Source of the DNA: Sulfitobacter undariae | Lineage (GTDB): Bacteria > Pseudomonadota > Alphaproteobacteria > Rhodobacterales > Rhodobacteraceae | Direction of reading: 5' to 3' | Assembly: GCF_014196805.1 (NCBI RefSeq) | Contig: NZ_JACIEI010000016.1 | Coordinates: 1-64,000, forward strand | Length of the DNA: 64,000 nt | In this document: positions 46,165 through 54,147 of the stretch, piece by piece | How the letters are laid out: every line of letters begins with the position of its first letter | Position numbering within the stretch: position 1 is the stretch's first letter | Position numbers and translations under genes: made by a program | The notes under the pieces: model-generated | Databases searched by the model: none | The model's input: only the letters and a program-made list of their open reading frames with translations | What the model was told of the DNA's origin: nothing

Positions 46165-46520
46165 CTTTCTCATTTAGTCCCCAGATATCAAATTCATGAT
46201 GCCACTGGGTGACTTGAGACGATTTAAATCCAGTTGTCTAACCAGCCCAACATGAGCCGTATTCGATGCATGACGTGCCGATTATAGGCATGTGCGGCGC
46301 AGGTGTCTGATGCAGGGTGGTTTTGCTGCTGCCTCGTTGTGGTCCCCTTTGTGCATGATCGGAAACCTAATCTCCAATAGGGTCCTTGTTCACTGTGACA
46401 ACGCGCGTGTTGGCAGGTCTGGTGTCTTGACGGGGCAGTGCCCCTGATAAACACATATCCAACCGGCAATCGCCGCCTTTGCAACTGAACGCTTGTTAGC
46501 GTCCCGACTGGACTATTGTT
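46165..46520. other. Intergenic region upstream of purU
   Basis: A 356-bp region with no gene. It contains the promoter of purU; I could not identify a riboswitch. Only unsupported minus-strand frames exist. Confidence 0.45.
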
Positions 46521-47405
46521 ATGAAAAAATATGCCCTTACAGTTACTTGTCCTTCAAAGCGCGGGATCGTGGCTGCGATTGCGAACTACCTTGCGGATAC
46601 GGATTGCAACATCACGGACAGCGCCCAGTTCGACGACAAAGAGACCGCTAATTTCTTTATGCGGGTCAGCTTTGAAAGCGAAGGGGATGCGGAGCTGGCG
46701 GATGTGGAAAAAGGCTTTGCCGATGTGGCGGGGGCCTTTGGGATGGAATATGAATTCCACGACGAAGCGCAGAAGATGAAAGTGGTGATCATGGTGTCGC
46801 GGTTCGGGCATTGCCTGAACGATCTGCTGTACCGCTGGCGCATCGGGGCGCTGCCGATTGATATCGTCGGGGTGGTTTCAAATCACATGGATTATCAAAA
46901 GGTTGTGGTCAATAACGACATCCCGTTCCATTGCATCAAGGTCACCCCAGAGAACAAACCAGAGGCCGAAGCACGCATTATGGCGGTGGTCGAAGAGGCG
47001 GGGGCGGACCTGATTGTGCTGGCGCGGTATATGCAGATTTTGTCGGATGAGATGTGCCAGAAGATGTCAGGGCGCATCATCAACATCCACCACTCGTTCT
47101 TGCCCAGCTTTAAGGGGGCAAACCCTTATAAACAGGCGTTTCAACGCGGTGTGAAGCTGATCGGGGCGACGTCGCATTATGTGACGGCTGATCTGGATGA
47201 AGGCCCGATCATTGAACAAGACACCGTGCGGGTGACACATGCGCAATCTGCCAATGATTACGTGTCCTTAGGCCGCGATGTAGAGAGCCAAGTCCTGGCC
47301 CGCGCCATCCACGCGCATATCCATCGCCGGGTGTTTTTGAACGGCAATAAGACCGTCGTTTTCCCCGCGTCGCCCGGATCATATGCATCGGAACGGATGG
47401 GGTAA
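46521..47405 (+). CDS. purU: Formyltetrahydrofolate deformylase
   Basis: Encodes 294 residues. The N-terminal ACT domain (LTVTCPSKRGIVAAIANYLA) is followed by the formyltransferase-fold domain with INIHHSFLPSFKGANPYKQA, the catalytic region. It releases formate from 10-formyl-THF and balances one-carbon units. It lies between tRNA-Asp copies with a leucine-rich-repeat gene downstream on the other strand. Confidence 0.95.
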   Translation: MKKYALTVTCPSKRGIVAAIANYLADTDCNITDSAQFDDKETANFFMRVSFESEGDAELADVEKGFADVAGAFGMEYEFHDEAQKMKVVIMVSRFGHCLNDLLYRWRIGALPIDIVGVVSNHMDYQKVVVNNDIPFHCIKVTPENKPEAEARIMAVVEEAGADLIVLARYMQILSDEMCQKMSGRIINIHHSFLPSFKGANPYKQAFQRGVKLIGATSHYVTADLDEGPIIEQDTVRVTHAQSANDYVSLGRDVESQVLARAIHAHIHRRVFLNGNKTVVFPASPGSYASERMG

Positions 47406-47591
47406 TCTGACCCTGACAAAGTGTTGCGCGGCGGGGGATTTTGGATTTCCCGAGAATCGTCGCCGTGCAGCGGGTTAACGTGCTGAAATCTGGGCGTTTT
47501 GGGGCGGTGCTCTGCGTACATTTCCCGTGCACAACGCGTACACCCCCTGTGCACCGATTTGGCCGGTAACAGGGCGTGCGGTGTTGTTGCG

Positions 47592-49103
47592 TTAGCGTTT
47601 GTACTTGCGCAACATTTCCATTGAGCGTGCGATCAGGTCTGCGGCCCAGATGTGGCCTTGTTCACTCCAACTGCTGGCGACGATCATGATAGCCTCGCGG
47701 TTGGCGGAAATGAATTTTAGGGCGGTCACGGCTTCCTCAGTCAAGAGAGACATTGCTACTGCTTTTGAGAGTTTTGATATCCCAACAAGAAGCATATTTT
47801 TGACATAAGATATACGATAGCCTGCTGTCCGCCCTTCATCGGGTGCGTTCACAGCGGTCTGGCCAAAATGTGCCGCGCGTTCAGTGAGCAACGGACTGTC
47901 AATTAAGGCTTGAGCCATCGTGCGTTCGCTATTTACTACCGCCTCATCACGCTTCTGCTGGGCGTATTGCAGGTTTCTTGCCTCAAACAGCTCTACGTCA
48001 GGATTTCCGAGGGTGAGTGGCGGACCCAGACGGGTGACTTTACGCAGGGTATCCAGACAGTCTTGATCCAGCGGATCATGTCGCTGGGCGTTGCCTGCAA
48101 CCAGATCGGTCAGTGTTGCGATTTCGATGTGGATGTCGAGCAGGTCTGCGTCCTCGAAGCTGCCGCTGAATATGTCATTCAGGGCATTGGCGGGGGCTGA
48201 CAGCTCGGGATATCGATTGCCAAGGCGGGCGAGGTCAGAGACCGCTGCGCGAAGGCGTTCGAACATGCGTGCTTTGAGGGGATCATCATGATCGCTTTGA
48301 TCCAGCGGGACGTGTTCGAGGTCCAGCTTGCCATCATCAGTGATCTGAACCCTTGGGCCTGTGTCTGGTTCGGGGGCTTTGGGGGATTTTTTCACATCCC
48401 ACGGCAGCGGATCGGGGTAGGGCGGGATGCTGCGCAGATAGGCGAGGGTTTTTTGGGTTCTTTCGGTGTCGTCTTCGATTTCGGATAGTTCGGTGAGTTC
48501 TGGTGAGGAGGCCGCGGCTGGTGTGTTGCGGAAACTCAGGCCGGACGCTAGGTCTTCTACTTCTTCATTGAACTCAAGCTGTGCGATGGGGCGTAAATCG
48601 CGCACTTCTGTGTCGTTCAAAGTCAGCCAAATGAGGTGAGAAAGGACCTGTAAAGCGGAAATATCTGCTACTGAAGTAGCCCAAAGCGATAAACTTCTGA
48701 GCGTTGTGATGTTCTGGAGTGGGGAAATATCCGCAATAGGCGTCTGGCCTAAGCCCAGATGCTTCAGTGCCCTTAGCGCGGAAATTGGGGTGAGATTGTT
48801 TACATGTGTGTTGTTGCAGTTGATTAGTTCAAGATTTTTGCAATGTTGAAGGGGTTCGAGGCTAGAGACTTGAGTATCGGCAAGGGACAGCACCATAAGG
48901 TGCGGCAGCGCTGCTATGGGGGTGAGGTCGGAAATCTGTGTGTTATCAAGGTCGACATGGATAACTATCGGTAGATCATTAAGCGGCGGCACGTCTTTGA
49001 GGTTGGGCAGATAGCTAAAGTCGAGGATTGTAGCCCCCTCAGCCCGCGCTTCTTCAACCCGCTGCTCTGCTTCGGCGTATGCTTCTTGTGCTGTCAGTTC
49101 CAT
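47592..49103 (-). CDS. Leucine-rich-repeat protein (503 aa)
   Basis: Residues about 25-175 contain tandem leucine-rich repeats of the internalin/SDS22-like 22-residue type (DLTPIAALPHLMVLSLADTQ, NLTPISALRALKHLGLGQTP). The remaining 330 residues have no recognised domain, and there is no signal peptide, so it is probably cytosolic or membrane-attached in an unknown way. The repeats may mediate protein binding. It lies between identical tRNA-Asp genes and convergent with purU, a likely insertion site of an accessory gene. Confidence 0.75.
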   Translation of the reverse strand: MELTAQEAYAEAEQRVEEARAEGATILDFSYLPNLKDVPPLNDLPIVIHVDLDNTQISDLTPIAALPHLMVLSLADTQVSSLEPLQHCKNLELINCNNTHVNNLTPISALRALKHLGLGQTPIADISPLQNITTLRSLSLWATSVADISALQVLSHLIWLTLNDTEVRDLRPIAQLEFNEEVEDLASGLSFRNTPAAASSPELTELSEIEDDTERTQKTLAYLRSIPPYPDPLPWDVKKSPKAPEPDTGPRVQITDDGKLDLEHVPLDQSDHDDPLKARMFERLRAAVSDLARLGNRYPELSAPANALNDIFSGSFEDADLLDIHIEIATLTDLVAGNAQRHDPLDQDCLDTLRKVTRLGPPLTLGNPDVELFEARNLQYAQQKRDEAVVNSERTMAQALIDSPLLTERAAHFGQTAVNAPDEGRTAGYRISYVKNMLLVGISKLSKAVAMSLLTEEAVTALKFISANREAIMIVASSWSEQGHIWAADLIARSMEMLRKYKR

Positions 49104-49255
49104 TGCTCTGCCTCGCCGTTTCTCTGCCTGCTTTGCCGTCTATCCTGCCTGCTGAAAATTAATCACACAAGCCGTGAAGTAATCTCTTGACGCATGCGCC
49201 GCCTTGGCCTATTCCGCACGAACGCTCTGAGGGTTCGCCCAAAGAGACGCAGCAA

Positions 49256-49332
49256 GCGGTTGTAGCTCAGTTGGTTAGAGTATCGGCCTGTCACGCCGAG
49301 GGTCGCGGGTTCGAGTCCCGTCAACCGCGCCA
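49256..49332 (+). tRNA. tRNA-Asp (GTC), copy 2
   Basis: Identical in sequence to the tRNA-Asp at 46088-46164, same orientation. A terminator follows it. Confidence 0.95.
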
Positions 49333-49343
49333 CTGCTGCTTTT

Positions 49344-49372
49344 AAAAAGGTCTCCTTCGGGAGGCCTTTTTT
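49344..49372 (+). terminator. Terminator after tRNA-Asp copy 2
   Basis: AAAAAGGTCTCC-TTC-GGGAGGCCTTTTTT, a stem with a T-run, immediately beyond the tRNA. Confidence 0.85.
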
Positions 49373-49467
49373 GGTTTTGGGCATCTGATTGTTTTTGGGC
49401 GTCTGATTTATGAGGATCGGGAGGGGGGCCAGCAGCGCGGGTGCCACGCTGCTGGAAAGGGTGTGAT

Positions 49468-50211
49468 TTAGCCGCGTTTGTCAGCCACAATCGCCTGCAT
49501 TTGTTGCAAAGGCAGATAGCCCCGCAGCATTTCGTCTTTCAGGACAAATGTGGGGGTGCCCGTGATGGCCAGCGTGTCGGCCAAGGCGCGTGTTTTGGCG
49601 ATTTCGGCGGTGACGTCGTCGCTGTCCATATGCGCCTCAATGGCTGTCATGTCCAAACCGAAGGTCGTGCCCAAGCGGCGCAGGCTGGCCAATGTGATGT
49701 CGCCATTAAAGCTCATCAAGGCGTCAGAGACGGTTTTGTAATCATCGCCGCCGGAAATCTGTTTGACCGCAATGGCAAAGCGCGAGGCAAGCACAGAGGC
49801 TTCTCCCAGAATGGGGAATTCTTTTACGATCATTTTGATGTTGCCATCTGTTTCCAGCAATTCGGCCACTTCGCTGTGGGCTTTTTTGCAATAGCCGCAG
49901 CGGTAGTCCAGAAATTCAACCAAGACGATGTCGCCGTTGAGGTTGCCGCCCTGCCATGAGTAGCCATCGTCAAAGATGGCGGCGGCGTTGTCAGCGACCA
50001 GATCAACGTCAGCTTGTACTTGCTGCTGCTGCTCGCGCTGTTGCAGGACCTCGACGGCCTGCATGATCACTTCGGGGTTTTCCAGAAGGTAGGAACGGAC
50101 TTCGGCGCGAAAGAGGGCGCGTTCTTCGTCGGTCATTTCCTTGAGATCGGCAGCAAAGGCCGTGGTGGCAAGTGCGCCCAAAAGGGCGGAGGTGGCGAGA
50201 AGTCGTTTCAT
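49468..50211 (-). CDS. DsbA-family thiol oxidoreductase
   Basis: Encodes 247 residues. A signal peptide (ending TTAFAAD) is followed by the thioredoxin-fold domain with the CGYC motif in FLDYRCGYCKKAH and the cis-proline in ITGTPTF. A glutamine-rich helix (LQQREQQQQ) precedes the fold. The enzyme would act in disulfide formation or isomerisation in the periplasm. The gene follows the M48 peptidase gene by 7 bases and is probably co-transcribed with it. Confidence 0.9.
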   Translation of the reverse strand: MKRLLATSALLGALATTAFAADLKEMTDEERALFRAEVRSYLLENPEVIMQAVEVLQQREQQQQVQADVDLVADNAAAIFDDGYSWQGGNLNGDIVLVEFLDYRCGYCKKAHSEVAELLETDGNIKMIVKEFPILGEASVLASRFAIAVKQISGGDDYKTVSDALMSFNGDITLASLRRLGTTFGLDMTAIEAHMDSDDVTAEIAKTRALADTLAITGTPTFVLKDEMLRGYLPLQQMQAIVADKRG

Positions 50212-50218
50212 AGGAGAT

Positions 50219-51550
50219 TTACTTTCGTTTTGCAGCGCGTTCAGACGCAATCAACACATCTTGCGCCCGCTGCCAAGGGCCGGAGCCCTCGGAGAGAAGG
50301 TGGGATGCGCGTTTGGCATGGATTCCAGCGTCTTTTAACCGCCCGTTCAGGGCGTAACGCTCGGAGGTGACAAGGGCAGCCATGCCGGTTTGACCGGATT
50401 TGGCATAGGCGGTGGCCAGATCGCGCAGCATAGAGCCGTCGCGGTAATCCTGGTGGCGGGACTTTTCGAGCACTGAGAGGGCTTGTTTCACCTGACCAGA
50501 GGCCAGCAGCGCACGGCCATAGCCCGACAGGATCAGCGGATCATTGGGGGCGCGTTTGACGGCGCTGGCGTAGGTTGCTGCGGCGGCTTGGAAGTTGCGG
50601 GTTTCCAGCAGGATTTGGCCTTTTTGATCGCGCAGAAACGGATCATTGGGGCGTGCCGATATTGCTGCGTCTATGGCGGACAGCGCCTTTTTCGTGCGCG
50701 AGTTGCGATGTTCGGCGACGGCTTGGCGCAGGCCGCGCACATCGGCGTAGCGTTCTGATTTCAGGCGGCGCAGGGTCCAACTGGGCGCGCGGGTATAGGC
50801 GGTCAGTTTCCCTTGCAGGCGGGCGAACCAGTAGTCCGCTGTGGGATCAGCGGGGAGGGTGCCATAGCTGGCCGCATAACCCGCCACAGCCCGCACACGG
50901 TCACGGCTAAGTGGATGGGAGCGGGCGTAGGGGTCTTGGCGGCCAACGCTGAGGACTTCTTGTCCGGCAAAAATCTCAAGCGCGTCCTGCATGCCCTTGG
51001 GGGAGACGCCAGCGGATTTCATAAAACGGATGGCGGATTGATCGGCTGAGGCTTCCTCGGCTCTGGTGTGTCCCAGAAAGGCACGTTGTGCCGATGATGT
51101 TGTCCCTAATGCGATACCCGCCGCTGCCGATCCGTTGCCCGAAGCTGCTGCCGCAGCGGCAAGCGCGATCCCCAAACCGCTGATGGTGCGGGCGTTGCCT
51201 ATGTTCCCCATGCGGCGCACGATATGGCCGTTTGCGATATGCGCGGCCTCATGGGCGATAATCCCTTGCAGCATCGCGGCATTATCAAGTTTGTTGATCA
51301 GGCCGTAATGCACATAAATGGCATCATTGCTGACGACAAAGGCATTGAGAGTACTGTCATTCACGACCAGAATTTTTACTCGTGCGGGGCTGAGGCCTGC
51401 GGCCCGCAATATAGGTGCGCTGATTTGCTTTAGCGCGTGCTCCATATCCGCATCGCGCAGCAATCCTATAGCCTGCGCAGGCGAGGCCAGCAGGGCAATT
51501 ACAAACAGGGCGGCTATTGACGTCATCAGACGGATCAGGTGAAAGCGCAT
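50219..51550 (-). CDS. M48-family metallopeptidase with TPR-like tail (BepA-like)
   Basis: Encodes 443 residues. A signal peptide (ending ASPAQA) is followed by a zinc-protease domain with HEAAH in the IIAHEAAHIANGH context and a Glu ligand in the RAEEASADQSA helix. C-terminal helical repeats resemble TPR units, as in BepA, which degrades misfolded outer-membrane proteins in the periplasm. It is divergent from the aminotransferase gene with only 24 bp between starts. Confidence 0.88.
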   Translation of the reverse strand: MRFHLIRLMTSIAALFVIALLASPAQAIGLLRDADMEHALKQISAPILRAAGLSPARVKILVVNDSTLNAFVVSNDAIYVHYGLINKLDNAAMLQGIIAHEAAHIANGHIVRRMGNIGNARTISGLGIALAAAAAASGNGSAAAGIALGTTSSAQRAFLGHTRAEEASADQSAIRFMKSAGVSPKGMQDALEIFAGQEVLSVGRQDPYARSHPLSRDRVRAVAGYAASYGTLPADPTADYWFARLQGKLTAYTRAPSWTLRRLKSERYADVRGLRQAVAEHRNSRTKKALSAIDAAISARPNDPFLRDQKGQILLETRNFQAAAATYASAVKRAPNDPLILSGYGRALLASGQVKQALSVLEKSRHQDYRDGSMLRDLATAYAKSGQTGMAALVTSERYALNGRLKDAGIHAKRASHLLSEGSGPWQRAQDVLIASERAAKRK

Positions 51551-51574
51551 AAACACTACTCTAGGAGAGCAAGC

Positions 51575-52717
51575 ATGCGGAATTCAAGCAGATCCGAAGT
51601 TGATCCCTTTATTGTGATGGATGTCATGCAGGCGGCGGCGCGTGCCGAAGCTGCTGGCCGTCACATTATCCATATGGAGGTGGGACAGCCCGGAACCGGT
51701 GCGCCAAAGGGGGCCGCGGCTGCATTGACCACTGCGATGGATCAGGGGTCATTGGGGTATACAGTGGCGTTGGGTATCCCTGAGCTGCGCGCACGTGTCG
51801 CACGGATGTATGGTGAATGGTATAACGTCGATCTGGACCCGAACCGCGTGGTGATCACATCGGGATCATCCGGCGCGTTTATTCTGGCGTTTACCGCGCT
51901 GTTTGACAGCGGCGACCGTGTGGGCATCGGCGCACCGGGATATCCCAGCTATCGCCAGATTTTGGGTGCTTTGGGAATGGTGCCTGTTGATCTGCCCACG
52001 GCTGCCGAAAACCGCTATCAGCCCGTGCCAGCAGATTTTGCAAATATGGATTTACGCGGGTTGATGGTGGCGTCGCCTGCGAACCCGACAGGCACGATGC
52101 TGGACCGTCCCGCATTGTCGGCGCTGATTGGGGCGTGCCATGAGACAGGCGCGTCCTTTATCTCGGACGAGATTTATCACGGTGTAGAATATGAGAAGAA
52201 GGCGGTAACGGCGCTTGAGGTCACAGATGAATGTTATGTGATCAACAGCTTCTCCAAGTATTTCAGCATGACAGGCTGGCGAGTGGGCTGGATGGTGGTG
52301 CCAGAGGATCAGGTGCGAGTGGTGGAGCGGATTGCGCAGAACATGTTTATTTGTGCGCCTCATGCCTCGCAGGTGGCGGCGCTGGCCGCGATGGACTGTG
52401 ACGATGAACTGCAGGCCAATATGGATGTCTACCGCGCCAACCGTGCCTTGATGTTGGACGGTCTGCCCAAAGCAGGGTTTGACCGCATCGCCCCCCCAGA
52501 CGGGGCGTTTTACGTCTATGCGGATGTGAGTGAGATTACGCAGGATAGCCGTGCTTTGGCTGCGGATATTTTGGAAAAAGCGGGGGTGGCTGTGACGCCT
52601 GGATTGGATTTTGATCCGCTGCGCGGCCATACCACGCTGCGTTTTTCCTATGCGCGTAGCACGGCAGATATCCGCGACGGGTTGGAACGGTTAAGCGCCT
52701 ATATGAAGACCCGCTGA
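51575..52717 (+). CDS. Class I/II PLP-dependent aminotransferase
   Basis: Encodes 380 residues. The PLP lysine is in INSFSKYFSMTGWRVGW, with ASPANPTG and the C-terminal arginine in TTLRFSYA. The family is fold-type I; substrate unknown (aspartate/aromatic-type). AGGAGAG precedes the ATG at 51575. It is the first gene after the divergent M48 gene. Confidence 0.9.
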   Translation: MRNSSRSEVDPFIVMDVMQAAARAEAAGRHIIHMEVGQPGTGAPKGAAAALTTAMDQGSLGYTVALGIPELRARVARMYGEWYNVDLDPNRVVITSGSSGAFILAFTALFDSGDRVGIGAPGYPSYRQILGALGMVPVDLPTAAENRYQPVPADFANMDLRGLMVASPANPTGTMLDRPALSALIGACHETGASFISDEIYHGVEYEKKAVTALEVTDECYVINSFSKYFSMTGWRVGWMVVPEDQVRVVERIAQNMFICAPHASQVAALAAMDCDDELQANMDVYRANRALMLDGLPKAGFDRIAPPDGAFYVYADVSEITQDSRALAADILEKAGVAVTPGLDFDPLRGHTTLRFSYARSTADIRDGLERLSAYMKTR

Positions 52718-52793
52718 GGCGCTGGACCGAAGGGGCGATTGAGTGGTATACACCGCGCAAAGCGCCACATAAGAACGGATGGCCGGAGCAGTG

Positions 52794-54011
52794 ATGAAAC
52801 GACTTTTACTCAGCCTTATCTGTGCCTTGGGCGTTTCTGGCGCGGGGTATGCGCAGGACCTTACCGCGCTTGCGCGTGTGGACGTGCAGGGCAGCGGGAT
52901 CGAGGATGGCTGGTTCGGGCGCACGGATATTACCCTGCGGTTGAGCCAAGGGGTGCCCTTTCGCGTCTTTACGCTGGCCGAGCCTGCGCGTTTGGTTGTG
53001 GATTTTCGGGAAGTCGATTTTTCGGGGTTGCTGGCCAGTGATTTCATCGGGGACAGCAAATACATCAGCGCGGCGCGCTTTGGGGCCTATCACCATGGCT
53101 GGTCGCGGTTGGTTGCTGATCTGGCAGAGCCGATGTTGCCCGACGAAATTGGCATGCCTGTGGATGTGAACAGTGGCCGCGCAGCTTTGGAAATATCGCT
53201 CAAGGCCGTCAGTGAAGAGGTGTTTGCGGCGGCGTCGGGCGCGCCAAATGACCCCAATTGGACGCCTGCGTTTTTAAAAGCGGTGCCTGCGGCGAAGCAA
53301 CCACAAGAGAACCGATTTACGGTTGTGTTAGATCCGGGTCATGGGGGTGTCGATCCGGGGGCTGAGCGCGACGGGTTGGATGAAAAGACATTGATGCTCA
53401 GCTTTGCGCGTACCTTGGCGGATGCACTACGGCGTGAAGGTGTTGAAGTGGTATTAACCCGTGATGATGATGTCTTTGTCGCGCTTGAAAGCCGTGTTGC
53501 GATTGCCCATCAAGTTGGCGGCGATCTGTTTATTTCGCTGCATGCAGATATTCTGAGCCAAGGCGGGGCGCGGGGGGCGACGATTTATACCTTGTCGGAT
53601 GAAGCCAGCGAAGAAGCGACATCGCTGCTTGTGGCGCGTCATGAAAAATCCAGCATCCTTGCGGGATCGGACTTAACTGGCGTGGATGACCAAGTTGCGC
53701 AAATCATGCTGGATTACGCCCGCAAAGAAACCGAGCCACGATCAGAAGCCTTGGCCAAAGCCTTGGCTGGGGGGATGGCAGACGCAGGGGGCCCGATGAA
53801 CCGCCGCCCGTTACGCAGTGCCGGTTTTTCGGTTTTGAAATCGGCGGATATTCCTTCGGTTTTGATTGAAATCGGGTTTCTTAGCTCGGACCGCGATCTG
53901 GCTAATCTGGGTGATCCGGTCTGGCGGCAAGAGATGGCGCAGGGGATTGCTAAATCGGTGCTGGCATGGCGTGATGCGGATGCGGCGCGTGCGCCACTGG
54001 TGCGCCAATAG
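52794..54011 (+). CDS. amiC: N-acetylmuramoyl-L-alanine amidase
   Basis: Encodes 405 residues. A signal peptide (ending GAGYAQD) is followed by an AMIN domain (about 25-140), then an Amidase_3 domain with VVLDPGHGGVDPGAE, a later HAD (SLHADI) and SVLIEIGFLSS, the zinc-binding and catalytic residues. It cleaves peptide stems from peptidoglycan during division. GGAG precedes the ATG. The next gene, mrcA, also acts on the wall. Confidence 0.93.
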   Translation: MKRLLLSLICALGVSGAGYAQDLTALARVDVQGSGIEDGWFGRTDITLRLSQGVPFRVFTLAEPARLVVDFREVDFSGLLASDFIGDSKYISAARFGAYHHGWSRLVADLAEPMLPDEIGMPVDVNSGRAALEISLKAVSEEVFAAASGAPNDPNWTPAFLKAVPAAKQPQENRFTVVLDPGHGGVDPGAERDGLDEKTLMLSFARTLADALRREGVEVVLTRDDDVFVALESRVAIAHQVGGDLFISLHADILSQGGARGATIYTLSDEASEEATSLLVARHEKSSILAGSDLTGVDDQVAQIMLDYARKETEPRSEALAKALAGGMADAGGPMNRRPLRSAGFSVLKSADIPSVLIEIGFLSSDRDLANLGDPVWRQEMAQGIAKSVLAWRDADAARAPLVRQ

Positions 54012-54147
54012 AGGCGGCAATATAAAACGAACAGGCCTGAAAATTAGGCGATGTTTCGCCCTCTTTCTCCATGCTTGCCTTTTGACCATCGTAACCTTTG
54101 CGCGTATAGGGAAGGCTATTCAAACAGCTATATAGGAGCTGTCACGC

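Noticed and set aside
46165-46520. Riboswitch upstream of purU
   Set aside because: No conserved folate or other riboswitch core could be recognised by eye.
49163-49490. Two minus-strand frames crossing tRNA-Asp copy 2
   Set aside because: They read the reverse strand of the tRNA and its terminator; the peptide GTRTRDPRRDRPIL is a well-known artefact of such sequences.
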